Positions 41,622 to 49,236 of a DNA stretch of 64,000 nt are shown piece after piece (positions within the stretch are counted from its first letter, which is position 1; each line of letters begins with the position of its first letter). The stretch spans positions 27,170-91,169 of the forward strand of contig JAFULC010000022.1 in the NCBI GenBank assembly GCA_017483305.1, written 5' to 3'. The notes beneath the pieces are model-generated. The model ran no database searches, had not been told where the DNA came from, and was given only the letters and a program-made list of their open reading frames with translations. Both the position numbers and the translations under genes were made by a program. Source of the stretch: Clostridia bacterium. Its GTDB lineage: Bacteria; Bacillota; Clostridia; Oscillospirales; CAG-272.

Positions 41622-43235
41622 ATGAAGAGATTTATTTCTATTATTGCTGCTATTGCCGTGTTGCTTTCTTTGGTCGTAGTTGCGGCGATTCCCGCATCTG
41701 CCGCAATAGAGGGTGATTGGGTCGCTGCGGGCAGGGCAAACCAGTACGATGGAAGCATACCCGAGAGCGAGTACACCTCGGTGGCGGGATATGAGTACGA
41801 CGAGGAAGGATTCCATATGACTGCGGCTAATTGGGCAGGTCAAACCCCGTGGGCGAGATTTGTCTCAAGGAACACCGTTGATCTCAAGGACGGCGTTTAT
41901 ATGGAGATCAGAATTGATGAATTTAACTATGCGTCCAATCTTGACTCGTGGTTTACCTTCATATTCTGGGATCAGATGCACATGACTCCCGGTACTACGG
42001 GCAACGGAGAGGGAGTTTATAATCATATCCGTCCGACAGGTCAGAATATCAATTACTGGTATGCAGGAGATTGCAGCCAGCTTAATCAGACCAACCGCAT
42101 TACGCCGATGACCAGTGGTGACGGCGAAAACAATCTTTTCATTCTTGAGCTTTCGTGGAATGATGACGACAACACGTTCGTTTATACGATAAACGACGTT
42201 GCGGCTCCTTCGTCGGTCATTACTTATATGAATGAAAAGTGGGGCGGTGATAACAGCCTTGCTTACGTTGGATTTGCTCTGCAACACAGTGAGCTTAACG
42301 GAAAGGTCGCCTGCACTATGCTTAAATACGGCACAAGCGCGGAGGATTGCTCGGTTCCTATGGGTGAGGACAGTGCAGAGCCTGAGGATTGGTCGTACAA
42401 CTACGTGACTGCTCCTATCGTGGAAAATCCCAACATAGCGCCCGGTCAGCCCGCGGTGTTTATGAACGGCAATATTGATGATTCGCATACAAAGGCATAT
42501 CCCGCAACCGCTACGGGTGAGTCAATCTCGATAAATAGTGATGATACTGTTCACGTCGGAGCAAAAAATTCCGATTCGAGCACGGGTATATGGATGGTGG
42601 ACAACGACACGTCCTATTCTATTAAAGATTTTCCTGTGGCGATGATGGTTACTAAAAATCTTTGTACTTGCCCCGAGTCCGACAAGATAGACGGACTCTA
42701 CTGCGGAGCATATGAGGCCGGATCTGTGTATATTATGACCGGAGAGAACGTGTCTCCAAGCTCTGCATGCTATATTGCGGACAGCGGTGTATCGTGGGAT
42801 GCTTATTACGTTGGTGAGGACAGCTATCTGTCCTTTATCGTGGATTCTTCGTTGTATGAGTTTGACGGCAGAATCAACGGTGCTCGATTTGACGTGAAGG
42901 GTATTGATATCAATACTCCCGGCGCCAGCTCCTTCGACGTTTGCTTTATTGCATTTTTTGCGAGCGAGAAGGATGCAGAGGCTTATTTTATGAGCTATAT
43001 TGAGAGCCTTGGCTATATCCCCGAGGAAACGACCGAGGAGGAGACAACTGTCGCGGACGAAACCACTGCTGTAGGCGGTGACGAGACCACCGCTTCGGGC
43101 GGTGACGAGACTACAGGATCCACCGAGGCTCCCGCTAAGAAGGGCTGCGGAAGCGTAGTTGGATTTGGCGCAGTTGCGGTCGTTGCGATCGTATCGGTAG
43201 TTGGAGCTGTTTCTCTTAAGAAAAAAGAGGATTGA
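41622..43235 (+). CDS. Surface protein paralogue 4
   Basis: A 537-residue protein. Signal peptide 1-27 (ISIIAAIAVLLSLVVVAAIP, then ASAAIEGDW). Module A has VAGYEYDEEGFHM, TPWARFVSRNTVDLKDGVYM and FTFIFWDQMHMTPGTT, aligning with paralogue 3. Module B has CTCPESDKIDGLYCGAYE, IMTGENVSPSSACY and GRINGARFDVKGIDINTPGA. The stalk from about 466 is short and its DNA is nearly identical to that of paralogue 2. The tail is KKGC (about 505), a hydrophobic run and KKKED. The ATG at 41622 follows AAGGAG. It is the last gene of the array and ends at a terminator shared with the convergent SGNH gene. Confidence 0.8.
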   Translation: MKRFISIIAAIAVLLSLVVVAAIPASAAIEGDWVAAGRANQYDGSIPESEYTSVAGYEYDEEGFHMTAANWAGQTPWARFVSRNTVDLKDGVYMEIRIDEFNYASNLDSWFTFIFWDQMHMTPGTTGNGEGVYNHIRPTGQNINYWYAGDCSQLNQTNRITPMTSGDGENNLFILELSWNDDDNTFVYTINDVAAPSSVITYMNEKWGGDNSLAYVGFALQHSELNGKVACTMLKYGTSAEDCSVPMGEDSAEPEDWSYNYVTAPIVENPNIAPGQPAVFMNGNIDDSHTKAYPATATGESISINSDDTVHVGAKNSDSSTGIWMVDNDTSYSIKDFPVAMMVTKNLCTCPESDKIDGLYCGAYEAGSVYIMTGENVSPSSACYIADSGVSWDAYYVGEDSYLSFIVDSSLYEFDGRINGARFDVKGIDINTPGASSFDVCFIAFFASEKDAEAYFMSYIESLGYIPEETTEEETTVADETTAVGGDETTASGGDETTGSTEAPAKKGCGSVVGFGAVAVVAIVSVVGAVSLKKKED

Positions 43236-43243
43236 TAAAATTT

Positions 43244-43282
43244 AAAATGGCTTTCACACACTTGTGTGAAAGCCATTTTTTT
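43244..43282. terminator. Bidirectional terminator at the end of the array
   Basis: A 16-bp perfect stem AAAATGGCTTTCACAC with GTGTGAAAGCCATTTT, loop ACTT, T-run on the plus strand and an A-run at the other side that gives T on the minus strand. Confidence 0.92.
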
Positions 43283-43284
43283 CG

Positions 43285-44070
43285 TTATTTGTAGCCGTGG
43301 GTTCTGATATAGTTCAGCATGGCGTTGTAGCCGTCGGCGTTGAGGATCAGACCGTTGCCTGAATCGTATTTTGAATCGAGGTAGCCCTTTGTGTTTTTCA
43401 GTGCCGAGGCGGTGTCGAGATATCTGACGTTGTTTTGTTCGGCGAGCTCTGCGATCCATTTGTTTGCGTTGTTGATCTTTTCGGCGGTCACGCCCGAGGT
43501 GCTTTTGGCGTATTTTTCGGATACGGGGAGGATCGATTGCAAAATTATCTTCGCACTCGGGTTGGTATCCTTTATCGCGGTGATGAGCTTTTGATAATAC
43601 TCCTTGAATTTTTCCTCGGTGCAATAGGGAACTCCGTTGTTTATGCCAAGAGCTATTATGACGTGGTCGGGAGATCTTTCCTTGATTGCCTCTGCTATCG
43701 TAAGAGCCTTGCCGTCCGCAGAGCAGGTGACGCTTGCCGTGTCGATGTTGTAATCGAGAGGGAGATCTCCGCTCTCGCCTGTCCAGACCTGATCGGTGGC
43801 GGTGCCGTCCTTGAGGACTCCCGCATCTATCATTCCTGCCAAGGTTGAGTCGCCGATGAACATCATACTGTCTATATAATACTGACCGTAGTCGGTCGTG
43901 GCGGTGAGCCTGGCGCTTTCGGGAGCTTCTTTTTCGCCCTTTATGAAGAAAACGTCGCTCCTTATGCCGCTGAACAGCATGGTGATCAGCGCAACCACAG
44001 CCGCTACGGCGAGTATGATCAACGCACAGATCAGCGCTTTTGAGGTTTTATTGAATTTTTGTTCCGACAT
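43285..44070 (-). CDS. SGNH/GDSL-fold membrane-anchored protein, catalytic residues degenerate
   Basis: A 261-residue protein with one N-terminal transmembrane helix (about residues 12-34) and an extracytoplasmic SGNH domain. Block I is intact (FIGDSTLAG, nucleophile Ser in GDS, near 74). Block III is ALGINNG, with the oxyanion Asn. Block V, normally Asp-Gly-x-His, reads NGLILN, so Asp is replaced by Asn and His by Ile. The fold is clear but hydrolase activity is doubtful; it may bind rather than cleave an acylated glycan. It forms a minus-strand pair with the next small membrane protein (three-base gap) and converges on the surface array. Confidence 0.82.
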   Translation of the reverse strand: MSEQKFNKTSKALICALIILAVAAVVALITMLFSGIRSDVFFIKGEKEAPESARLTATTDYGQYYIDSMMFIGDSTLAGMIDAGVLKDGTATDQVWTGESGDLPLDYNIDTASVTCSADGKALTIAEAIKERSPDHVIIALGINNGVPYCTEEKFKEYYQKLITAIKDTNPSAKIILQSILPVSEKYAKSTSGVTAEKINNANKWIAELAEQNNVRYLDTASALKNTKGYLDSKYDSGNGLILNADGYNAMLNYIRTHGYK

Positions 44071-44073
44071 TTT

Positions 44074-44535
44074 TTATTTCAAGAATTGGTTGGTGTAGGT
44101 GGATTTTTCCTTCTTGGATTTTGCTTCTTTGGTGGTCTTTTTCACGGGGGCAGGGGAGGAGGGTGTTCCGATTTTCAAGAGATGTCTCGCTATGACGGTG
44201 ATCACGGCGTAGACGATCGAGAAAACGAGCGTGAAGATCACCGACGAGGAAAAGCCTGCGCCGCCGAGCGCTACAAAGAGCAGAAATCCGATAATATAGC
44301 AGGCGGCGTGCGTGAGGCTTGCCGCGGTGCGATTCATTATCCCTGCGCGAAGAATTGCACTGCCAAGTCCCATTATAAATGAGAAAAGGAGTATGAGAAG
44401 AAAGCGGTTTGTCTCTATCAGAGTCGCCGAGTCGCCGGGAAGCCAAGTGGCGATCAAAATGAGCGCGGTTGCGATAGCGGTGTAATAGACCGAGCCGAAA
44501 AAGAGGATGTTTTTCAAAAATTTCTTTATGTCCAT
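44074..44535 (-). CDS. Small membrane protein of unknown function
   Basis: A 153-residue protein with four hydrophobic segments (about residues 10-30, 42-62, 72-92 and 95-118) and a Lys/Pro-rich cytosolic C-terminus (PAPVKKTTKEAKSKKEKS). The layout recalls DUF3021-like four-helix membrane proteins, but I see no firm signature. It is the first gene of a two-gene minus-strand unit with the SGNH protein three bases behind it, so the two probably act together in the envelope. Confidence 0.65.
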   Translation of the reverse strand: MDIKKFLKNILFFGSVYYTAIATALILIATWLPGDSATLIETNRFLLILLFSFIMGLGSAILRAGIMNRTAASLTHAACYIIGFLLFVALGGAGFSSSVIFTLVFSIVYAVITVIARHLLKIGTPSSPAPVKKTTKEAKSKKEKSTYTNQFLK

Positions 44536-44570
44536 GATAAACGTTCCTTGAAGTAAAGTTGATCATATTA

Positions 44571-44599
44571 ATTTTATCATAATTTTGCTTATATTTCAA
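44571..44599 (-). promoter_or_regulatory. Promoter of the membrane protein/SGNH pair
   Basis: Minus-strand TTGAAA (44594-44599) and TAAAAT (44571-44576), spacer 17, 36 bases before the start codon. Confidence 0.6.
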
Positions 44600-44690
44600 G
44601 CAGTTTTATAATTTTTTTACATTCTTGACCGATTTTGTCGTGTAGAATGAATAAAATTTCAGTTTTTTGCATATTAACCGTTCTTTCGCC

Positions 44691-44719
44691 TTGACATTTT
44701 TACCTCTTTTGTGTATAAT
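44691..44719 (+). promoter_or_regulatory. Consensus promoter of the nusB operon
   Basis: TTGACA (44691-44696), spacer 17, TATAAT (44714-44719). A leader of about 100 bases precedes nusB; it contains no terminator-like stem I can identify. Confidence 0.85.
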
Positions 44720-44823
44720 ATAAGTTAGATTATTTTCCGCGCGCGAGGGAGCTTGTGCGCAGGATTGACCTGAATGAATTTTTATGAAGCCGTTTTTGAG
44801 CGGCGGACAGGAGTTTTTTATAT

Positions 44824-45327
44824 ATGGCGAAGCTTACCAGACAAGAGGCAAGAGAGACACTTTTCGGTCTGCTTTTTGAGACCGAGTTCCACGAGGGCAA
44901 GGAGCCTGCGGCTATTTACGATCTCGCTTGTGAGGACAGAGAAATTCCCAACGACAAGTACGTGCGCGAGAGCTTTTTCGGTATTCTCGCAAAGGCGAGC
45001 GTGCTTGACGCGGTGATCAGCAGATATGCGAAGGGCTGGAGAGCCGACAGACTCTCGAGAGTCTCGAGAACCGTTATCAGAATAGCGGTCTACGAGATGC
45101 TTTTCGTTGAGGATATTCCGATGAACGTTTCGATCAGCCAGGCGGTCTCGCTTGCGCTTAAGTTCGGCGAGGACAAGGCAAAGCAGTTCGTTAACGGTGT
45201 GCTTTCGGGTGTTTTCAAGGACGTTGAGGCGAACGGCGCCGAGGCGGTCATCGCCGAGGCGGTAAACGGCATACAGACCTCCGAAGCAAAGCCCTCGGAG
45301 GAGCTTGACGGCGCGGACAATGCTTGA
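44824..45327 (+). CDS. nusB: Transcription antitermination factor NusB
   Basis: An RNA-binding protein that, with NusE (S10), assembles the rRNA antitermination complex. The 167 residues include the family helices TRQEARETLFGLLFETEFH at the start and MNVSISQAVSLALKFGEDKAKQFVNGVLSGV in the second half, with the conserved FVNGVL. After residue 140 comes an Ala/Glu-rich tail not in short homologues. It is the first gene of a long same-strand operon and its end overlaps the tsaD-like gene. Confidence 0.95.
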   Translation: MAKLTRQEARETLFGLLFETEFHEGKEPAAIYDLACEDREIPNDKYVRESFFGILAKASVLDAVISRYAKGWRADRLSRVSRTVIRIAVYEMLFVEDIPMNVSISQAVSLALKFGEDKAKQFVNGVLSGVFKDVEANGAEAVIAEAVNGIQTSEAKPSEELDGADNA

Positions 45328-46297
45328 TTCTAAGCTGATACTCGGTATCGACACGAGCAACTACACGACCTCAGCGGCGCTTTGCACGCTTGAGGGAGAG
45401 GTGGTTTTAAATCTAAAAAAATTGCTTCCAGTAGCCGAGGGCGAGAGAGGACTCAGGCAGAGTGACGCACTTTTCGCGCACACTAAAAATCTGCCCGTTA
45501 TAATGGACGGAGTGAGGGAGTTTCTTGACCGCAATTATCCCGATAGGGAGATAGCTGCGGTTGGATATTCGAAAACTCCGCGCGACGTTGAGGGCTCGTA
45601 TATGCCTTGCTTTTTGTCGGGCGTGGCGGTTGCATCCTCCGTGTCGGCAACGCTCGGCTGTCCAAGCTACGCCTTCTCGCATCAGAGCGGTCACATTATG
45701 GCGGCGCTTTATTCGGCGGGCAGGCTTGATCTTATCGAGAGTGGCGAGCGCTTTGCCGCGTTTCACGTCTCGGGTGGTACTACCGAGATATTACTTGTTA
45801 CACCGAGGGCGGACGGCTTTGAGGTCGAGCTTGTCGGCGGTACTGCCGACATCAACGCGGGGCAGGCTATTGATCGCGCCGGTGTGATGATGGGGCTCGG
45901 TTTCCCTTGCGGAAGGGAGATGGAGAGTCTTCTTTGCGGCAGGGATATTCCTCCTGCGAAAACGAGGATATCGGTGCGCGGTCTTGAGTGCAATCTTTCG
46001 GGACTTGAGAACCTTTCGAGGTCTCTTTACGAGAAAACCGAAGATAAGGCGGCGGTTTCGGCGTTTTGCTTCGATTTCGTTGCCGACACGCTCTTCAGAC
46101 TGACCGAAAATCTGCGCGAGGCGTACGGCAACATTCCGATAATATACGCAGGCGGCGTGATGAGCAACAAGCGCATCGGCGCGCGACTTGCAGCGGTTGA
46201 TAATACTTATTTTTCATCCCCCGAGTTTTCCTCGGACAACGCCGCGGGAATCGCACTTCTTTGCCGAAAAAAATACATGGATTTGTTAAACTGTTAA
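45320..46297 (+). CDS. TsaD/Kae1-like (M22 family) protein
   Basis: A 325-residue ASKHA-fold protein of the Kae1/TsaD/YeaZ family. It begins LILGIDTSNYTTSAALC, the phosphate-1 motif, and retains the metal-binding HxxxH (HQSGH, His121 and His125), then VSGGTTEIL and a C-terminal YAGGVMSNKRIGARL. True TsaD makes the t6A modification on ANN-decoding tRNAs. Clostridia often carry this shorter version next to nusB in addition to a canonical tsaD elsewhere, so it may be a paralogue with another partner. The ATG at 45320 overlaps nusB by eight bases; a TTG at 45305 is less likely. Confidence 0.82.
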   Translation: MLDSKLILGIDTSNYTTSAALCTLEGEVVLNLKKLLPVAEGERGLRQSDALFAHTKNLPVIMDGVREFLDRNYPDREIAAVGYSKTPRDVEGSYMPCFLSGVAVASSVSATLGCPSYAFSHQSGHIMAALYSAGRLDLIESGERFAAFHVSGGTTEILLVTPRADGFEVELVGGTADINAGQAIDRAGVMMGLGFPCGREMESLLCGRDIPPAKTRISVRGLECNLSGLENLSRSLYEKTEDKAAVSAFCFDFVADTLFRLTENLREAYGNIPIIYAGGVMSNKRIGARLAAVDNTYFSSPEFSSDNAAGIALLCRKKYMDLLNC

Positions 46298-46312
46298 AAA
46301 TTGGTGGGTAAA

Positions 46313-47533
46313 ATGAACAAGGATTCGATCTTCAGCATCTCGCAGATAAATGAATATATAAAAATGACGCTGGAATCAAGTCCTGTGCTCCGAGACGTGT
46401 TTCTGCGCGGTGAAATTTCAAATTTCAAGAGCAATTACTCCTCGGGACACATGTATTTTACCCTGAAGGACGAAGCTTCGTCGATCCGCGCGGTGATGTT
46501 CCGCGGATCTGCTTACAGGCTTAAATTCAAGCCCGAGAGCGCGATGAAGGTCATCGTTCACGGAAGAATATCGGCTTACACGGTCAGCGGTGATTATCAG
46601 ATAATCGTTGACGATATGCAGCCCGACGGAGTCGGCGCGCTTGCGGTCGCGTTTGAGCAGTTAAAGAGAAGGCTTGACGCGGAGGGGCTTTTTGATCCCG
46701 CTAGAAAGAGACCGATACCTCCGTTTGCGCGGAGCGTTGGTGTTATCACCTCGGCATCGGGTGCGGCGCTTCACGACATTATTAACGTGTCGGGAAGACG
46801 TTGCCCTTCGACGAGGATAGTCATATATCCCGCTTACGTGCAGGGAGAGATGGCGCCGAGGAGCCTTGCGGGCGGTATCAGGTTTTTTAACGAGAGACAT
46901 CCCGTTGACATTATTATAATCGGTCGAGGAGGCGGCTCGGCGGAGGACCTTTGGGGATTTAACGACGAGGAGCTTGCGAGGACTATTGCGGCATCGACGA
47001 TCCCCGTGATATCGGCGGTTGGACACGAGACCGACTTTACCATCTGCGATTTCGTTGCCGATCTTCGCGCGCCCACACCGAGCGCGGCGGCCGAGATCGC
47101 TTTCCCAAACAGCGAGGAGATCCGCTCCAGGATAGCTCATCTGAAAAACAAGACCGATGCTTTACTTGAGCGCAGGATTTACCTGCTCGACGGAAGGCTT
47201 CAGACACTTAAAAAGAACGCGGAGCTGCGCTCACCTGTGCGGATGCTTGACGAAAGGGCATCGAGGCTTGCGCTTCTTAAGGACAAAATGGATTCGCTTG
47301 CAAGAGCCTCGGTGGATGGAGCGGACGGAAGCTTCCGTATGCTTTGCGCACGTCTTAAGGGAGTCAATCCCTTGGCGGTGCTTTCGCACGGCTATGCGAT
47401 GGTGCAGGGAGGCGATGGAAGGGTGATATCCGCGGTTGCGGATGCTGCTGTCGGCGAGGTGGTTGATATAAGTCTTTCTGACGGAAAAATGAGAGCACAG
47501 ATAACCGAAATAAGTGAAAAGCGAGGTTTATGA
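46313..47533 (+). CDS. xseA: Exodeoxyribonuclease VII large subunit
   Basis: A 406-residue catalytic subunit of ExoVII, which degrades single-stranded DNA from both ends. The N-terminal OB fold (residues 10-100) shows VFLRGEISNFKSNYSSGHMYFTLKD. The catalytic region has GVITSASGAALHDII and IIIGRGGGSAEDLWGFNDEELAR and SAVGHETDFTICDFVADLRAPTPSAAAE, all family hallmarks, followed by a coiled-coil arm. The ATG at 46313 is chosen because homology starts at NKDSIFSISQINEY. It is followed by xseB after one base. Confidence 0.96.
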   Translation: MNKDSIFSISQINEYIKMTLESSPVLRDVFLRGEISNFKSNYSSGHMYFTLKDEASSIRAVMFRGSAYRLKFKPESAMKVIVHGRISAYTVSGDYQIIVDDMQPDGVGALAVAFEQLKRRLDAEGLFDPARKRPIPPFARSVGVITSASGAALHDIINVSGRRCPSTRIVIYPAYVQGEMAPRSLAGGIRFFNERHPVDIIIIGRGGGSAEDLWGFNDEELARTIAASTIPVISAVGHETDFTICDFVADLRAPTPSAAAEIAFPNSEEIRSRIAHLKNKTDALLERRIYLLDGRLQTLKKNAELRSPVRMLDERASRLALLKDKMDSLARASVDGADGSFRMLCARLKGVNPLAVLSHGYAMVQGGDGRVISAVADAAVGEVVDISLSDGKMRAQITEISEKRGL

Positions 47534-47534
47534 T

Positions 47535-47786
47535 ATGGCAGAGAAAAAGAAGATGAGTCTTGAGGAGGCTATGGCAAGGCTTGAGGGCATAGTAGCCGAG
47601 CTTGAAAATGAAAAGCTGCCGCTTGAGAAGTCCTTGAAGCTCTATGAGGAGGGCGTGAAGCTTGCTTCGCGCTGTGCCGAGGAGCTTGAGACGGCAAAGC
47701 GTAAGATACAGATACTTCAGCAGGGGGCGGACGGTCAGATCGAGGTCGTTGACGTTCCCGAGGGCACGTTTTCAGAGGAAAACTGA
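47535..47786 (+). CDS. xseB: Exodeoxyribonuclease VII small subunit
   Basis: An 83-residue helical subunit that binds the XseA arm in multiple copies. It contains SLEEAMARLEGIVAELENEKLPLEKSL and the typical YEEGVKLASRC. The ATG at 47535 has AGCGAGG upstream, overlapping the xseA end; an earlier in-frame ATG lies inside xseA. Confidence 0.95.
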   Translation: MAEKKKMSLEEAMARLEGIVAELENEKLPLEKSLKLYEEGVKLASRCAEELETAKRKIQILQQGADGQIEVVDVPEGTFSEEN

Positions 47787-47837
47787 TTTATGAGCGCGTG
47801 AGGTGAAAATTAGCCACGCGGGAGAATGGAGATTATT

Positions 47838-48740
47838 ATGATCGGATACAACAAGGAGTCCGCGCTTGCAACTATCGCAGAGGCGAAGGACGCGGTGGAG
47901 CGCGAGTTCGAGAGGATATATCCCGAGGGGGAGGGCACGGCGGCGAGTCTTTACGAGGCTATACGCTACAGTCTGCTTTCGGGAGGAAAGAGAATAAGAG
48001 CTACGCTGGTGCTTGAGACCTGCAGGATGCTCGGCGGTCAGACGGAGGCGGCTTTGCCGTTTGCCTGCGCGGTCGAGATGGTGCACACCTACTCGCTTAT
48101 TCACGATGATCTGCCCTGTATGGATGACGACGATATGCGTCGCGGCAGGCTTACCAATCACAAGGTCTACGGCGAGGCGACGGCTATACTTGCCGGCGAC
48201 GGTCTTTTGACCGACGCTTTTTCGGTATCGGCGATGAACCCTTACGTCAGCGGAGATTGCGCGGCGACGGCGGTTGCTATACTGTCGGGCGCGGCAGGCA
48301 GCTTTGGAATGGTCAAGGGTCAGGCGATCGACCTTTACGGCGAGAGTCACGCTCTGACCGAGGGCGAGCTGGTCGAGCTTCATATGGGTAAAACGGGCGC
48401 TATGATATGCGCGTCCGTGCAGCTTGGTTGTCTTGCCGCAGGATATATGCCAAACGATGAGATCACAGAGAAGCTGACGCTTTTTGCGAGAAATATCGGC
48501 TTGGTATTTCAGATAGTTGACGATATTCTTGACGTGACCTCGACAAGCGAGGTGCTTGGCAAGACGGTCGGCTCGGACAAGGATAACAACAAGACGACGT
48601 TTATGTCGTTCTTCACGCCCGAGAGCGCGAAGGAGTATGCCGAGAGGCTGACCGAGGAGGCTATCGCTCTTGTTGAGGGTATAGATGGAAGCGAGAGGAT
48701 AGTTGATCTCGCGCTTTACCTTTGCGACAGAAAAAATTGA
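47838..48740 (+). CDS. ispA: Farnesyl/geranyl diphosphate synthase-type polyprenyl synthetase
   Basis: Condenses isopentenyl diphosphate with allylic diphosphates to farnesyl-type chains for undecaprenyl phosphate and other isoprenoids. The 300-residue protein has GGKRIRATLVLE (near residue 45), the first Asp-rich motif DDLPCMDDDD, HKVYGEATAILAGDGLLTDAF, and the second Asp-rich motif QIVDDILDVT. GGAG lies six bases before the ATG at 47838. It sits behind xseB, as usual in Bacillota. Confidence 0.95.
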   Translation: MIGYNKESALATIAEAKDAVEREFERIYPEGEGTAASLYEAIRYSLLSGGKRIRATLVLETCRMLGGQTEAALPFACAVEMVHTYSLIHDDLPCMDDDDMRRGRLTNHKVYGEATAILAGDGLLTDAFSVSAMNPYVSGDCAATAVAILSGAAGSFGMVKGQAIDLYGESHALTEGELVELHMGKTGAMICASVQLGCLAAGYMPNDEITEKLTLFARNIGLVFQIVDDILDVTSTSEVLGKTVGSDKDNNKTTFMSFFTPESAKEYAERLTEEAIALVEGIDGSERIVDLALYLCDRKN

Positions 48741-48756
48741 TAAAAGGGAAAACATA

Positions 48757-49236
48757 ATGGATTTTTTGAAAGATTTGGGAACGAATTTCTGGCTTGTGAG
48801 CGTGATTACCGCTTGGTTTATCGCGCAGGTGCTGAAATTCTTTACCGGAGTTTTTAAGCTTAAGAAATTTACTACGATAGAGTTTTTGTTCGGTACGGGC
48901 GGAATGCCGTCCTCTCACACTGCGGCGGTCTGCGCGATGGTGAGCGCTTGTGTTATCAAATGCGGCTTCGGTTCGGTGGAGTTTGCTCTGAGCGCTCTGC
49001 TTGCGATGATAGTTATGCGCGATGCGACCGGAATGAGACGTCAGGTCGGTGAGCACGCCAAGGCGCTCAACAAGATATTCGAGGAGCTTGCCGAGGCTCA
49101 TAACGATCCCGAGCTTACTCACAAGGCTCTTGCCGAGCTTGTCGGACACACTCCGCTTCAGGTCGGCGTAGGCGCTGTTCTCGGCTTTCTCGTGCCCGTG
49201 GCGCTTATGTACGTGCCGTTCTTTAATATCGTATGA
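48757..49236 (+). CDS. Divergent PAP2-family membrane protein (YuiD/DUF212-like)
   Basis: A 159-residue membrane protein. Hydrophobic segments lie near 10-28, 62-82 and 135-155. It has the family's GTGGMPSSHTAAVCAM with the Ser-His pair equivalent to phosphatase motif II, and RDATGMRRQVGEHAKALN with the basic phosphate-binding residues. It may dephosphorylate a lipid diphosphate such as a polyprenyl diphosphate, which would fit its position directly after ispA. That is an inference, since members of this branch are uncharacterised. It is co-transcribed and its stop overlaps tlyA by four bases. Confidence 0.85.
   Translation: MDFLKDLGTNFWLVSVITAWFIAQVLKFFTGVFKLKKFTTIEFLFGTGGMPSSHTAAVCAMVSACVIKCGFGSVEFALSALLAMIVMRDATGMRRQVGEHAKALNKIFEELAEAHNDPELTHKALAELVGHTPLQVGVGAVLGFLVPVALMYVPFFNIV

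Noticed and set aside
35941-43235. Prophage tail-fibre or toxin cassette reading of the paralogous array
   Set aside because: No phage structural, lysis or integrase genes, no toxin motifs, and every protein has a signal peptide and membrane tail.
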